Origin: Plasmodiophora brassicae
Lineage: Eukaryota > Endomyxa: Phytomyxea > Phytomyxea > Plasmodiophorida
Length of the DNA: 64,000 nt
Reading direction: 5' to 3'
NCBI GenBank assembly: GCA_036867785.1
Contig: CP145426.1
Coordinates: 248,001 to 312,000 of the forward strand
The notes beneath the pieces were generated by a model. The model was not told the origin of the DNA and did not search any database. It saw only the letters and a list, made by a program, of their open reading frames with translations. Below, one piece after another: positions 45,425 through 56,079 of this stretch. Made by a program: the position numbers and the translations under genes. Positions within the stretch are counted from its first letter, which is position 1; the number at the start of each line of letters is the position of its first letter.

Positions 45425-46516
45425 TCACATGAATATTCGGGAAGGACGAGCGCCGCAAACGCAGAAGTACGTCGACCGGTACTCAGGGTAGTCGTCAAAG
45501 ATCGCCAGGACGTCTTCGCTCCAGGATTCCTGATCGCGAGCCCAGTCCTCCAGAATCTTCGCTGCATGCGCCTGAGATACCCCACGGAAATTGATTTGCT
45601 TCCCGAACAGGAGAACGTCAACACATCGTCCACGCTCAGGACGATCGCGTTGCGCGACTTGATTGACATGTCGTAGCCCGAATTCGGTGTCGTCGGGGGT
45701 TGAGATGTTGACATTTGCGGCACGCCAACGCGCCTCAACGTGTACCCGCTCGTGGGTGTACACTGCTAGATGTTCCAGAAGCGTTTTGGGGTTGGGATTT
45801 GGAGGAAGGACAGGACGCACCATGATAACATGACGATACCCAGCCCAGCCTTTGATTCCCATACCGCCCAGGCCTTCCGACCTGACGAACACTGCTTCTA
45901 GTTTGTAACGATGCGTGAGTCCAGGCTAGATCGTTGTTATTAGCAGCACTGACGTACTGGGTAGGAAATCGATGTCGTTCGCGTCACCGATGACATCAAC
46001 ATAGGCATTCTTCGACTTTTTCGACAAAAGATAGGTACGTTCCAATTCAGACGGTGCGTCTAGGTGGACATCACCTGGGCGCATTGGCATAAGCGCAGAC
46101 AGAGCTTCTTCCAGAGTGCTGTGGAGCTCTCTCGCGTCAGCGAAATTCGACTTCGGAAGGTGGACTAACAGGCTGCAGGCAGCCTCAACAAGTTCCTCGC
46201 ATTCATTACGACTGGATTGCAGGCGATCCCCGAAGTCAACCAGTTGTGATAGCAAACTCCTTAGCAGTGATACGCGATCACAGGGATTCGTTCGAATACG
46301 TCCAGTCGCGAGATAGAGGTTGCCCAGACAAGCCCCGAGGGCCTGGCGGACATCGACGGGCTGTGCACGTGAATCAACCGTCAGTTTCCCTGCCGTCTGA
46401 CAGCCCGCAACAAGGCCAGTGACGTCGACCAGGTCGTCCGCTGGGTCTGTTTGGCCCAGCAGGTCTCGCGTCAGCAGTAGCGGGTTGATATGCGCGCGTG
46501 CAGGCGGGCCCGTCAT
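45425..46516 (-). CDS. Unknown two-exon gene
   Basis: Exon 1 (46516 to about 45943) encodes MTGPPARAHINPLLLTRDLL, LGACLGNLYLATGRIRTNP, LLRSLLSQLVDFGDRLQSSR and ELHSTLEEALSALMPMRPGD: a helical protein. A likely intron of about 50 bp joins it to EAVFVRSEGLGGMGIKGWAG, YRHVIMVRPVLPP and FGKQINFRGVSQAHAAKILE, ending at 45425. No domain is recognised. Its 5' end lies about 90 bp outside the large palindrome. Confidence 0.5.
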
Positions 46517-46939
46517 GAATGGGTGGTACACTCGATGCGTGGCGGGGGCAGAACGGCGGTGCCAGTCAGGTCCCGGTCAGACACAGTCAGCACACAGACG
46601 CACTTTCTGTCCGCCAAGTGCTCACGGACACCAAGACTGCAGTGTGGCATGTGGCGCAGTTCTGCTCCGGGCAGTGTGGCCTGTGGCCTGGGCCCAGGGC
46701 CGGGCGGACTGCGCGTCACAGCAGGGTCGCCCCCTTGCTTGCCGAACGTCTACTTGCTTGGAGCCGTCCTGGTAACAGATGTGCCTACCTACAGTAGCTC
46801 GCCGAGGTTCTTGGTGATGCCTGGCGCGCAGTCCTCTGGCGGGCACCGGCCGGCAGGTCTCCCGTCTCAATCTGACATTTGCCCTGAACCAGAGCAGCCG
46901 CAGTGTCCGGAACGAGGAGCAGTGACTGTCGGCGGGCGT

Positions 46940-47757
46940 GACCCACATGTCGTGCTGACGTACATTATCCTGATCGTTGGCGTCAGTTACGGGATCCCCG
47001 TTGTGCTGCACCTCCGTGACAAAGACGGCAGGTCCGTTTGGCATGCAGGTCAACACCGAGCGTGCCATCGCCCACTCCGGTGTTCTGCGGAATACCGTCG
47101 AAGAGTTTGGAGAGCAGAATTCGTCTACAACCCCTTGCCCATGAAGGGCGTCGCTGAAAGAGCGCTGGCATTGTTGGCAGACTACATCGCGACAGTCGAT
47201 CATCGATGATCGATACCACACTGATTACCGTACCACCTGAAGTCACAGAGTGACAGTGTGGGTCGCTGGGTTCGCGTTAACCTACTGATCGAATGTGTAT
47301 GCTGGAAGCTGCACAGTACCTTGATATGCATGCCCTCGTGCAGCACATCGCATCCATGGTGTACTCGTGGGACGAGAGTGTTCGGATGAGCCGCGAGACT
47401 CAGGTACTGCTCGTGGCGACAGTGTAACACATTGTGCAGGGAACTCCAGCCTACAACGGGCTTGCTGCGAGCAGCTGCTACGGGTCCCCTGTATCAAGGT
47501 CAACGCAGGCGCTGGAATTTCAAGGGGCACAGCTCTGCATCGCGCCATAGCCGAACGCCATCTGCAACCCCGTCGCGTCGACCGCATCGTGTCTTATGAC
47601 CACATCCTGCAGTTGCTCATTGCACACGGTGCTGATGTCAACGCGCTTGACAGTATGGGCATCGTCGCAGCGCGTAGTACTTATGTACGGTTGTGTGTCT
47701 TATCGAACTGCAGCCTGACTCGAACCGTGGCAAAAGTTTCTAAATCGCAAAGCTGTT
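46940..47757 (+). pseudogene. Skp1-like/ankyrin gene, left-arm copy (probably decayed)
   Basis: Plus-strand pieces in order: HVVLTYIILIVGVSYG (hydrophobic, signal-like), PVVLHLRDKDG, VNTERAIAHSGVLRNTVEEF (Skp1-like), NPLPMKGVAERALALLADYI, MLEAAQYLDMHALVQHIASM (47299 on, the Skp1 C-terminal type phrase), then ankyrin repeats GTALHRAIAERHL and ILQLLIAHGADVNALDSMG. The order matches the intact gene at 27569. The frame changes between DKDG and VNTER at the same place in both arms. The ATG seen in the right arm is GTG here, and an internal stretch before the ankyrin repeats (AAEKGFTRVVEQLL in the right arm) is shortened. Short introns may explain some but not all of this. Confidence 0.55.
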
Positions 47758-48005
47758 AATCAGCATGGGTCGTAATTTCCACTGCCCCATGAATAGGTAA
47801 GCACCCTTGATCTGGTCTATGGTGACCTGTTGTCCGCGCCTGAGAGAATGTCGGGCTGGTGGCGATCACAGTCACGCTGCCACAAAAAAACTCCGCGCGA
47901 ATACTCGTCCGATCCTCCGGAAATAGCTGTAGCGCAGTTTCCCCACGAGGGGCGTCGCGCGAAATGTGTCGTGACCCGGGCAAGTTATACTGGTAATCGA
48001 CAACC

Positions 48006-49752
48006 ATGGTCGGTGGCCGTGTGTCAGTGTACGGATGCACCTGGACTGACGCTTCGGACCGGTAGATTCATGCAATCGGGAGGGAAATCGCGAATGCCTT
48101 CGGGCGCACGGCGATCGCGTTCGGCACGCCGGCGTTCTTCGGGACGAACTCAATCTTCGTGCGCACCGATCGCCCCAGCTATGTCGGCGGGCAGAACGTC
48201 ACCGGCACCGTCTACCTGAATGTAAAAACCCCAATTACGTATGCGGACGTGTCGTTACGTGAGATGTTGCATTTCCTAAACATTGGTTACAGGACGGATG
48301 GTGTGTACTTGAGGGTGCAAGGCGTGGAGGAAGTGTCGTTCAACGAAAACAAGACCCGCGATACCGGGCGCAAGGACGACTACGGTCAACCGATCAAGGA
48401 GACGTATGTCAACAAGGACAGGAACCAGTATATGTTCTTCCAGACGCGCGTCCCGGTCTATTTTGTCAGCGGCGCTCTGAATCCGGGCCAGTACTCTATC
48501 CCGTTCACGTTCACGTTGCCGTCTGACCTGCCCGGGTCATTCTACGAGGAAACGCAGGACAAACGCAGTGATCAGGTACGGGTACAAGCAGGTGCCATGC
48601 TGCAGTTGTTCCTCATTGATGTTTCAGGATGGGTATTATCGTGCGGCTGTCTCGTACACGGTCGCAGCGGAATGTGTCTCGACACAACTGTTCTCGTTCG
48701 GGTCGCACACGCTCGAGTCGCAATGCGAGATGGTCATCCACGCCAAGTTACTGTCCAGTATCGTGGGCGTGACGCGCCAAGCCAACGCCACGATTCGCTC
48801 CTGGTGCTGTATCAACCAGGGTGTCGTATCGATGCGGGCATCCTTCGAGAAGGTACCTACCGTTATGGGTCGTCTCGATCTCAAATCTTACCCAACGTGA
48901 CGTCCAGAACGCGTACATGAGCGGAGAGACGGCGCATGTTCTTCTTCAATTCGATAACCAGTCAACGGTGGACATCAACAGTTTCCAGATCAAGCTGTTC
49001 CGGTCGTTCAAGATGACGGGACGTGATGGGCAATTCTCTCGCGTGCAATGCCTTCGCTCGGAGAAGTACCCAGGTACGTTCAAGTGATACTCGCTGCTCT
49101 TCGTTTGCGTTCTGAGTCCCCTGCAGGGATTGGAGCTGGGCAGAACACGGGCGATGCCGCTCGCGTGATCTCTCTGGAGCTAATGGGTGAGCGTGGAGCG
49201 CTGGCGCCCCAGACTCGCGGTCGCCTCGTCCAGTGCGAGTACTGGATCCAGGTGCACATCCCGGTTCCATGCGGCTCCGGTGACATTGACCAGGACTTGC
49301 CCATCACCGTCTACGCTCCGCAAGCAACCATTGAACAATGGACGATAACACCGCCACCGTCCTGGAACCCGACCGTCGTCCAGCAAGCACATGTCGACGT
49401 ACACGCCCCGCCCCAGTACTCCCAGACCCCACAAGCACCGCCTTCGTATGAACAGCAACATCAACATGCGCCCCAGTACGAGCAGCAGCAGCAGCAGCAG
49501 CAGGCACCTCAGCACCAGCAGCGGCAACAGTACCAGGAGCAGTACAGTCATCAGCAGTACCAACAACAGCAGCAGGCACCTCAGTATCAACAGCAACAGG
49601 GCCATCAGTATCAACAGCCACAGGGACCTCAGTATCAACAGCAGCAGGTCCCGCCTCACGGTTACCAGAGCACGCAGGGGCCCGCTTACCAGCAGGCTGG
49701 TCAGTACGGGCAGATGCCTCCGTACGGCCAAGCGCAGCAGCACTACCGATGA
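48006..49752 (+). CDS. Alpha-arrestin with glutamine-rich tail, left-arm copy
   Basis: Five exons proposed: 48006-48020, 48066-48575, 48628 to about 48852, about 48908 to 49070, and about 49127 to 49752. Exon 1 is the least certain. The N-terminal arrestin fold includes FVRTDRPSYVGGQNVTGTVY, TYADVSLREM, RVPVYFVSGALNPGQYSIPF and TFTLPSDLPGSFYEE; the C-terminal fold includes YRAAVSYTVAAEC, NAYMSGETAHVLLQFDNQST and CEYWIQVHIPVPCGSGDIDQ, LPITVYAP. The tail has a PPSY motif (binding site for NEDD4-family WW domains) and long Gln-rich runs coded mostly by CAG. Known family role: adaptor linking membrane cargo to ubiquitin ligases for endocytosis. The right-arm copy has a different Gln-run length. 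Confidence 0.82.
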
Positions 49753-49803
49753 TCCATCCGTCCCATCGCATTCATCATGGAATGAATTCCGCTCAATTGT
49801 GTC

Positions 49804-51116
49804 TTAGTTGTCTATGGGAACGGCAGGGGCGGACCCGATGGAGTCCTGCCTGCTGGACCGTCTCCTGAGGGTTTCCTGTGCGCTCCCCTGCTGTAACGGG
49901 TTCTGAAGGTAGCCGGGCACCCTCGACGGCGCGTCCACCGCTTCGCCCTCATCCACGCCCCATTTGATCTCGTTGACGATGTTCTTCGCGACGCTTGCCA
50001 GCGTGTCGACCTGTTTGGCGTGCTGTGGCGATTCGGCGGAGGCCGACGAGTCTGTGGCTGCCCATGGCCGCTCCTTGAACACGTCCGGCCGCGTTTTAAT
50101 GGGGATCCGCTGCGGAGCGGCTTCCAGATCGTATTCGCTGTACACGTTATGAGCGGGTCGTAGATCGCTGAACTCACTTCCGTCGCGCAGGTAGACCGTT
50201 GACCTGTCCCCATCGCCTTCCTCCTCGATCTCCGCTTCGTACGCGCTGACATCCGTGACCCGTTTCATCACCTGCTTCGTCGCGTGCCCATCGTCGCCCT
50301 CCTCCATCAGCTTCTTCCTCTCGGACTGGTATCGGAAGCACAACCCGGCGAGCACGGCGAACAGGACGGATGCGACCAAGCCGGCGGCGATCAGCGTCGT
50401 CGTCAGCCCCCAGCCGAATATCGACGTGAACGGCTTCTTGCAGCTGCCCGCGTCGAACTTGTCGCAGTCGACCGAGGCGCCGTTGTCGTAACTCTCGGAC
50501 GCCGGATTGCAGACGCCATCGCCAAGCACGCCGAGGCACCCGGAGCTATCGGCCACAGCGCAGTCGTATGAGCACGAAACGCAGCTCTCGCCGTCCTGGC
50601 ACACTCTGCACCGGCCGGTCAGCGGGACAAGCATAGGCAGGCTCCGGCCGACGGAACGTACCCGTCGCCGCAGACCGACTCGGTGGACGCCGAGTCGAAG
50701 AAGAAGAGCTTCGTGGCGAGCATGTTGGCATCGAAGCAGGACAGGGACCCCCACAGGGGGCCGTTGAAGTTGACCTTGAAGGAGGTGCCGGCGTACGTGG
50801 CGTTGGCGGCGAGGCCGAACTTGGCGGACGGGGTGATCGACCAGACGCCGACGGACGAGCGGCCGGTGACGATGTCGGCGTTCGTCTCGTCGACGACCTG
50901 GATCGACTGCGGATACGGGCTGCGCAGGGCGAGCGACAGCACGTAGGCCCTGGCGACCCGGCCCGAGTCCTTGTTCCACAGGTACGGGACCACGCTCCAC
51001 GTGTGGTCGTCGTGGTACTTCACCCGCATGTCGACCACTTGGCCCGGCCACGACTCGGCATCGGCGGTCGTCGCCCGGTACAGGACGGCAAGCGCAACGA
51101 TCACGGACGATCCCAT
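49804..51116 (-). CDS. Type I membrane protein with Cys-rich CGDGxC motif, left-arm copy
   Basis: Two exons (51116-50662 and 50605-49804; 56-bp intron 50606-50661). ATG 51116 starts a signal peptide (MGSSVIVALAVLYRATTADA). The ectodomain has a beta-rich part (VVDMRVKYHDDHTWSVVPYL, FKVNFNGPLWGSLSCFDANM) and then, spliced across the intron, VCGDGVCQDGESCVSCSYDC followed by GVLGDGVCNPASES: a CGDGxC-x-xGExCxxC-x-xDC repeat found in many protist surface proteins. One transmembrane helix follows (LTTTLIAAGLVASVLFAVLA) and an acidic cytoplasmic tail of about 190 residues containing YEAEIEEEGDG and ending PAVPIDN. Function is unknown; a surface receptor or adhesin is plausible. It converges with the arrestin gene (51-bp gap). 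Confidence 0.8.
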
Positions 51117-51311
51117 GCGATCTGACCAGGCACGCGCCGCCACTCGGTATCTGACCGTGGAACAGTACGTACCGAATTAATACGAAACACTGTGTGAAGG
51201 CTGACGTACCCGTTGCGCTGCCACTGCGGGCGCGGCTCGTCATGGCGTAGGTAGCCACGGAGTGCGTGAAGCGGAAACGGGCGTTGATCGTTCGGTGCAC
51301 GCGCGGCGCCG

Positions 51312-52143
51312 ATGACGACCGGCGGGTCGTGGCCGCCGCCCGGGCGCGCGGCGAAGTTTGTCGGCGGCAGGGCGGCGCCCGTGGGGCTTCGTGTTCGCGT
51401 CTCGAACATCGCGAGCGTCGTGACGCCACGCGAACTGATCCATTTCTTCCTGAAGGACTGCGGCCATTCGCTGGTCTGCACGCCGGAACGCCAGATCAGC
51501 CAGACCGGGTATGCCGTCCCCGTGTCGCTGTTCAACGTGACGGTTGACACACACTGGGTGTAGTGTTGCCATCCTGGAATTCGCGAACGAAACCGCGACA
51601 CACGCGGCCTTGCGCCTGACGGGCGCATCGCTTCATAACCAGGTGATCCAGGTCGAGGTCGCTGGTGCCCCAGAACGTCGCATGCACCATGAACCGCCAC
51701 CGGCGTGGTCACGAGAGCCACCGCCCCGCTTTCAGCAGCATCCGAAATCTCGGCAGCCACAATATCACGACCGATCGCTGCCCCGTGGGAGGTCTGGCTC
51801 TCGAGGGGACCTGCGAAGACCGTCACCGCCTCGTCCGCCACCTCCACCGCGGTCGCATCGCGTGCCGGATCCATCGCCGGCCGACCTGATGACGGACGAG
51901 AAAGATCCCGCCAGGCAAGATGTCGTCGATCCGGTTTTCGCCAGGCGCTGGGCGGCGATAGGACGCTGGGAGCAGATCGACGCTCTCCGGCAGCGGCTCA
52001 GGCGCATCGCCAGCGACGTCGACGCCGCCAGGCACAGCGTCATGCGCGCCGAATTGGCCACCCAAGGCAACGAGTTCCAGAGCGTGCTGGAAAGCATCCG
52101 GCTGCGGGACCTCGACAAGCAGCTGGAGGCACTAGCTAGGTAG
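51312..52143 (+). CDS. RRM-domain RNA-binding protein, left-arm copy
   Basis: Two exons (51312-51508 and 51564-52143, 55-bp intron) encode 258 residues. The RRM reads LRVRVSNIASVVTPRELIHF, FLKDCGHSLVCTPERQISQT, then across the splice GVAILEFANETATHAALRLT and GASLHNQVIQVEVA, covering RNP2-like and RNP1-like strands though aromatic residues are few. The C-terminus is Arg/Pro-rich (RPSPPRPPPPPRSHR) and then a coiled-coil helix (RWEQIDALRQRLRRIASDVD to LRDLDKQLEALAR). The build resembles SR-like splicing factors but with a single divergent RRM. It is divergent from the membrane-protein gene with about 195 bp between starts. Confidence 0.78.
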
Positions 52144-52285
52144 GCGCTGTCATAGTAGATAAACCAATAGAGTATAGCCATGAGGTGTACCTGTTGGACA
52201 GGCGATGCCATCGGCTGTAAAAAGAACCACGAATAGGTAGTCCGGACCGGTCGACGTTCGGGATCGGGGTCCTCCATCCGACCGC

Positions 52286-52978
52286 ATGACACGCGGCCCG
52301 CCTGTCGCTGTGCTGCTGCGGGACCCGAGCCCGGCGTACGAGGCGGCGCTGCAGGCGCTCGGGTTCCTGGTCGTGTTCCGCCCCGTGCTGGACATTATCG
52401 GCAGGGCGGACGTGCAGGCTCCCAGGCGGGGCGTGTACGGGGCCGCGGTCGTGACGTCGGCGAACGCCGCGAAGAGGTTCCCCGGGGGCGTGTGGCTGGA
52501 CGACCTCCGCCAGGTGTACGTTATCGGCAAGGCGACCGGCGACGTGCTCGCCCAGGCGCATCCGTCGCTGCGGGATCGCGTGGTGATTCACAGCCAGGCG
52601 TCAACGGCCGCCGCCTTGGCAGCGGAGCTATCCGCCGTCGACGGCCCGGTTCTGTTCGTGTGTGGGGACCCGCATCGCACCGAGATCAGCTCGCTCAGCA
52701 ACGTCGACGACCTCGTCGTGTACGAATCGCGTCCTGCCGAGAGCCTGGACGATCTGCTGCGGTTTGAGACCGGCGACCACCGCCCGTGGTTGGTGATATT
52801 CAGCCCCGTGGGCGCATCGCTGGCGTCGACCACTCTAAACATTGACCGCTGGAACCTGGCCACGATTGGCCCGACAACAGCCAGCGCGCTGCCGCCCGCC
52901 GCGACCGCTGTCGCTGTCGCCAGACAGCCCACCGCCGAAGCCCTTGCCGACGCCATCCGCGCGAACGGCATTAGATAA
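52286..52978 (+). CDS. HEM4: Uroporphyrinogen-III synthase, left-arm copy
   Basis: A single-exon gene of 230 residues from ATG 52286. It has the two-lobed HEM4 pattern: VAVLLRDPSPAYEAALQALG (N-lobe start), GAAVVTSANAAKRFPGG (compare TSxNAV), VYVIGKATGDVLAQ, PVLFVCGDPHRTEI, VVYESRP, LVIFSPVGASLAS, LATIGPTTASAL and a final QPTAEALADAIRANG. The enzyme cyclises and inverts ring D of hydroxymethylbilane in heme synthesis; by family it is cytosolic or plastid-located. No targeting peptide is evident. The right-arm copy differs at two residues. Confidence 0.9.
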   Translation: MTRGPPVAVLLRDPSPAYEAALQALGFLVVFRPVLDIIGRADVQAPRRGVYGAAVVTSANAAKRFPGGVWLDDLRQVYVIGKATGDVLAQAHPSLRDRVVIHSQASTAAALAAELSAVDGPVLFVCGDPHRTEISSLSNVDDLVVYESRPAESLDDLLRFETGDHRPWLVIFSPVGASLASTTLNIDRWNLATIGPTTASALPPAATAVAVARQPTAEALADAIRANGIR

Positions 52979-53067
52979 TTCGCAATACACAGGCCGCTCG
53001 CCGTGCGCCCTGACAGCGATGCTGGCCCGATGGCGGCGTTCGCCACGTGTAGGCAGTTGTGCAGTCA

Positions 53068-53310
53068 TGGTTGCAGCGTACCCGGGTAGTAACGTCGGCG
53101 ATAACCGCGTCTCTGCAATGTGTGCCGCGGTCAGAGACCTGCCGGAGAACAATGCCGAACGTTTGAACCAATCCAGAAGAGGTTCGGAGATGATCCGCGA
53201 ATTGGCATGAAAGGAGATCGACGAACGCCGTAGCGTCGTCCTCCTGCAGAACCAGAACATAGAGGAGCTGTTGCGCCAGGTCTGGTCGAACACGGTCGAG
53301 GTAGATTACC
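53068..53310 (+). CDS. Unknown helical ORF fragment, left-arm copy
   Basis: Plus-strand frames read VAAYPGSNVGDNRVSAMCAA, VRDLPENNAERLNQSRRGSE and MIREL, then after an in-frame stop in this arm only ERRSVVLLQNQNIEELLRQV and WSNTVEVDY. In the right arm the same stretch (minus strand about 56325-56070) is open and longer. Composition suggests a real helical protein. The opposite strand also carries an open frame (53131-53694 minus: DGLGEMEAVLRAFMVNAVAT, GNAEAVEWAKAGMEIIHQET). I cannot decide which strand is coding. Confidence 0.35.
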
Positions 53311-53576
53311 GGCCTTCAGAGGTGATGCTGCGGGTGCGGTCCTCTCTGTCTCGTCGTGGGTGGCGGCCCGCTGCGGCGTCGACCCTCGACCTCGTAGGTG
53401 CTGTTGCGCCGCTCGTCTCAAGATGGTCTCCTGATGGATGATCTCCATCCCTGCCTTGGCCCATTCAACAGCTTCCGCGTTTCCCGTCGCCACAGCGTTC
53501 ACCATGAAGGCTCTAAGGACCGCCTCCATCTCCCCCAGACCGTCCATCGTGTTGCTCGACAACTCTCCAGGCGCCT

Positions 53577-54902
53577 GGACCGTCACACAGGACCCCATCT
53601 CGTTTAGGCCAACATCCTGTGGAACGCCTGATCTGGCCAATTTCGACTCGTCAGTTCGGCATGTATGGCGATTCCCGGAAGACTGGACGTTCAACAGCCG
53701 GCTACATCGTCAGCACGCATTGCTTGGATCTGCCGCGACCTGCCGCCAGCCCGGCACGGCTACCCGAGCGATGATCAACCTGACCCAGGCCTTCAGCCTG
53801 CTGGATGAAATACGTTGCCGAGTGTCAGAGGCGCTGCCGGCAATTAAGAGTCACTGAACCGGTCACGTTGAACAGGAGCGCCAACCAGCGCATGTGATCG
53901 CGGATCGTCCTACCGCCGCTGACGTCACGGGGCGCCCTGGTCATCGTCGTCGACATGCGCCCGTCGGACACGACCTTGCAGCAGATGGTGGTCAGTAGGA
54001 CGAATTTCCGCCGACGACCTGCTCGAGATGGCGGCGCGGCCAACAAAAGGGCGACCTTGTTGTGCTGGATGGCTTGCACGGCCGCTCGCCCCTCCCCGAC
54101 GCCTTAATGCGAGGGCAGACCACGACGGTTGCCAAGCGTTGCACCGCCGAACGACCGTGTGGGCTCGACGTGGAGAACCACTGTACGACGGTTCTGGAGA
54201 CTAAACGCCTGGTCGAGCCGGGGCAGACTATGCTGGTTCGGCAAGACCCAATGAATGTCGTCGTCAAATGGTCAACGTGGCGCGCCGCAAGACAACGTTG
54301 GTAATAGGTGCAGGACGGGGGCAGCGATATTGGATGGACTGGTCATGGGCCGATCCAACGTCGCCGATGGGTACACGCTGGCGTTCTGGTCCGCATCGAG
54401 ACGTTCCAGAGTGAGAAGACGCCACTGTTCGCTTGAGTGCACGGCGGAAACGCCGCTCTTCGAGCCTGCACTTCAAGCTGACGTCGCGCGAGCACGCGTA
54501 GCCACGAATCGGTCGCTCGGCATCCGGGCGGCCGGACATTGCACGATAACGTTCGACCACAGCCGGACGCGTAGTGACCATCACCTGCTCGATCTGGCAC
54601 CATCTGATGCTGACGCACAGGAAGGTCGGAAGCTGTGGACGTGCTGGACGGTTGGGGCTTCCCGATGATCGGCATCGTCGAGGACGAGACTTTCGTTTTT
54701 TACTGGTAGAACGCAAGACGAAGGCCAAGTGCGAAATGTGCTGTGCATCATCTGCCTCGTCAACGTCGCCTCGTTTGAGACACAGCTTGGCATCGCACAC
54801 TGTGCATGGCGACCGGGTCCGCTTGCTGTCTGCCGCGATCCATGAAAATTTCGACGACGCAACCCATGCTACGATAACGTGCTGCGCCCACGCGAGTTAT
54901 CA
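53577..54902. other. 1326-bp block present only in the left arm
   Basis: In the right arm the flanks of this block are directly joined at 55795/55796, so it was either deleted there or inserted here. It contains short frames on both strands (for example plus MINLTQAFSLLDEIRCRVSE near 53772 and DVENHCTTVLETKRLVEP near 54165) with no recognised domain. Its ends show no inverted repeats and no clear target duplication. Confidence 0.75.
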
Positions 54903-54987
54903 CACGTCTTTCCCGATTCGGCTCGGTGACCCGTGGAAGCCCTGCGCGCAACTTGCATGCTGTGGTAGAACGGTTACACACCCGGCA

Positions 54988-55390
54988 TCAGGTGTGGTTG
55001 TAGTTGACTTCCAGCATCGAGCGACTGTGACGGAGGCTTGTCATGGGGTGAACAGTTGTGGCATCCGCATGTGGTTCAAGCCGTGTCACATGGGAAGACT
55101 TGCTGGTCGCGAACTGGCGCTGCGGATCCAGGCACAGTACAGGCACGCCAGCCTTAACATTGAACAAGGCATAATTGTTGACAAAGCTGAGGATGACGAC
55201 AGCGCCGTCCGACGCGACCTGCTGCTTGCCATGCAGGTGTGATCCACCACGCATCACATAACGAGTGAGCGGCCACGGTACCTTCCTGCCAGTTCGCGCG
55301 TCCTCGAACCACGAGTGGCACGACGACATCTCGGTCTTGTCGCTAAGCACGAACAGACGTCCAGTCTTGGATGTTATCGCGCGGAACCGA
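54988..55390 (-). CDS. Unknown ORF reading across the palindrome centre
   Basis: The minus-strand frame reads GRLFVLSDKTEMSSCHSWFE (in the spacer), then DARTGRKVPWPLTRYVMRGG, GKQQVASDGAVVILSFVNNY and LEPHADATTVHPMTSLRHSR, ending NYNHT at 54988. The right arm carries the same C-terminal part on the plus strand (55393-55710) with a different start drawn from the spacer. No family is recognised. If the gene is real, this arm holds the original and the other is its truncated mirror. Confidence 0.4.
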
Positions 55391-55392
55391 TC

Positions 55393-55710
55393 GAGGACGC
55401 GCGAACTGGCAGGAAGGTACCGTGGCCGCTCACTCGTTATGTGATGCGTGGTGGATCACACCTGCATGGCAAGCAGCAGGTCGCGTCGGACGGCGCTGTC
55501 GTCATCCTCAGCTTTGTCAACAATTATGCCTTGTTCAATGTTAACGCTGGCGTGCCTGTACTGTGCCTGGATCCGCAGCGCCAGTTCGCGACCAGCAAGT
55601 CTTCCCATGTGACACGGCTTGAACCACATGCGGATGCCACAACTGTTCACCCCATGACAAGCCTCCGTCACAGTCGCTCGATGCTGGAAGTCAACTACAA
55701 CCACACCTGA
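55393..55710 (+). CDS. Mirror of the centre-crossing ORF, right arm
   Basis: Same frame as the minus-strand ORF at 54988-55306 (DARTGRKVPWPLTRYV onward, one residue differs: NVNAG versus NVKAG). Its natural upstream part is missing because the palindrome turns here. Confidence 0.4.
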   Translation, partial: EDARTGRKVPWPLTRYVMRGGSHLHGKQQVASDGAVVILSFVNNYALFNVNAGVPVLCLDPQRQFATSKSSHVTRLEPHADATTVHPMTSLRHSRSMLEVNYNHT

Positions 55711-55819
55711 TGCCGGGTGTGTAACCGTTCTACCACAGCATGCAAGTTGCGCGCAGGGCTTCCACGGGTCACCGAGCCGAATCGGGAAAGACGTGAGGCG
55801 CCTGGAGAGTTGTCGAGCA

Positions 55820-56079
55820 ACACGATGGACGGTCTGGGGGAGATGGAGGCGGTCCTTAGAGCCTTCATGGTGAACGCTGTGGCGACGGGAAACGCGGAAG
55901 CTGTTGAATGGGCCAAGGCAGGGATGGAGATCATCCACCAGGAGACCATCTTGAGACGAGCGGCGCAACAGCACCTACGAGGTGGAGGGTCGACGCCGCA
56001 GCGGGCCGCCACCCACGACGAGACAGAGAGTACCGCACCCGCAGCGTCACCTCGGAAGGCCGGGCGAAAGACCGAATAA
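55820..56079 (+). CDS. Unknown ORF, right-arm copy
   Basis: A plus-strand frame with MDGLGEMEAVLRAFMVNAVA, TGNAEAVEWAKAGMEIIHQE and TILRRAAQQHLRGGGSTPQR, ending RKAGRKTE at 56079. The left-arm counterpart (minus, about 53553-53300) lacks this stop and runs on because of a 13-bp difference. The reverse strand here carries the competing open frame (minus 55695-56549). Function is unknown. Confidence 0.35.

Larger units (their letters stand above)
46604..55307. repeat. Left arm of large palindrome
   Basis: This 8.7-kb arm is repeated in reverse complement at 55391-62881. Pairing is continuous from the inner end (TCGAACCACG side, 55307) to 54903, then skips 1326 bp, and resumes at 53576 out to about 46604, where similarity fades (46604-46640 against 62840-62881). 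Identity by eye is very high: the HEM4 products differ at 2 of 230 residues. Confidence 0.95.

Noticed and set aside
46622-47221. 199-residue minus-strand ORF in the left arm and 62392-62682 plus in the right arm
   Set aside because: Antisense to the Skp1-like pieces, which form a recognisable ordered domain on the other strand.
49180-49743. Leu-rich 187-residue minus-strand ORF (and its partner at 59627-60199 plus)
   Set aside because: It is the antisense of the CAG/Gln-rich arrestin tail; CTG runs read as Leu.
49804-51429. 541-residue minus-strand open frame covering the membrane protein
   Set aside because: Its first 250 residues are an Arg/Pro-rich shadow frame; the true protein uses another frame upstream and a 56-bp intron.
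53131-53694. 187-residue minus-strand ORF as a firm gene
   Set aside because: The right-arm copy has a stop in the middle and the other strand is equally open, so strand and reality stay undecided.
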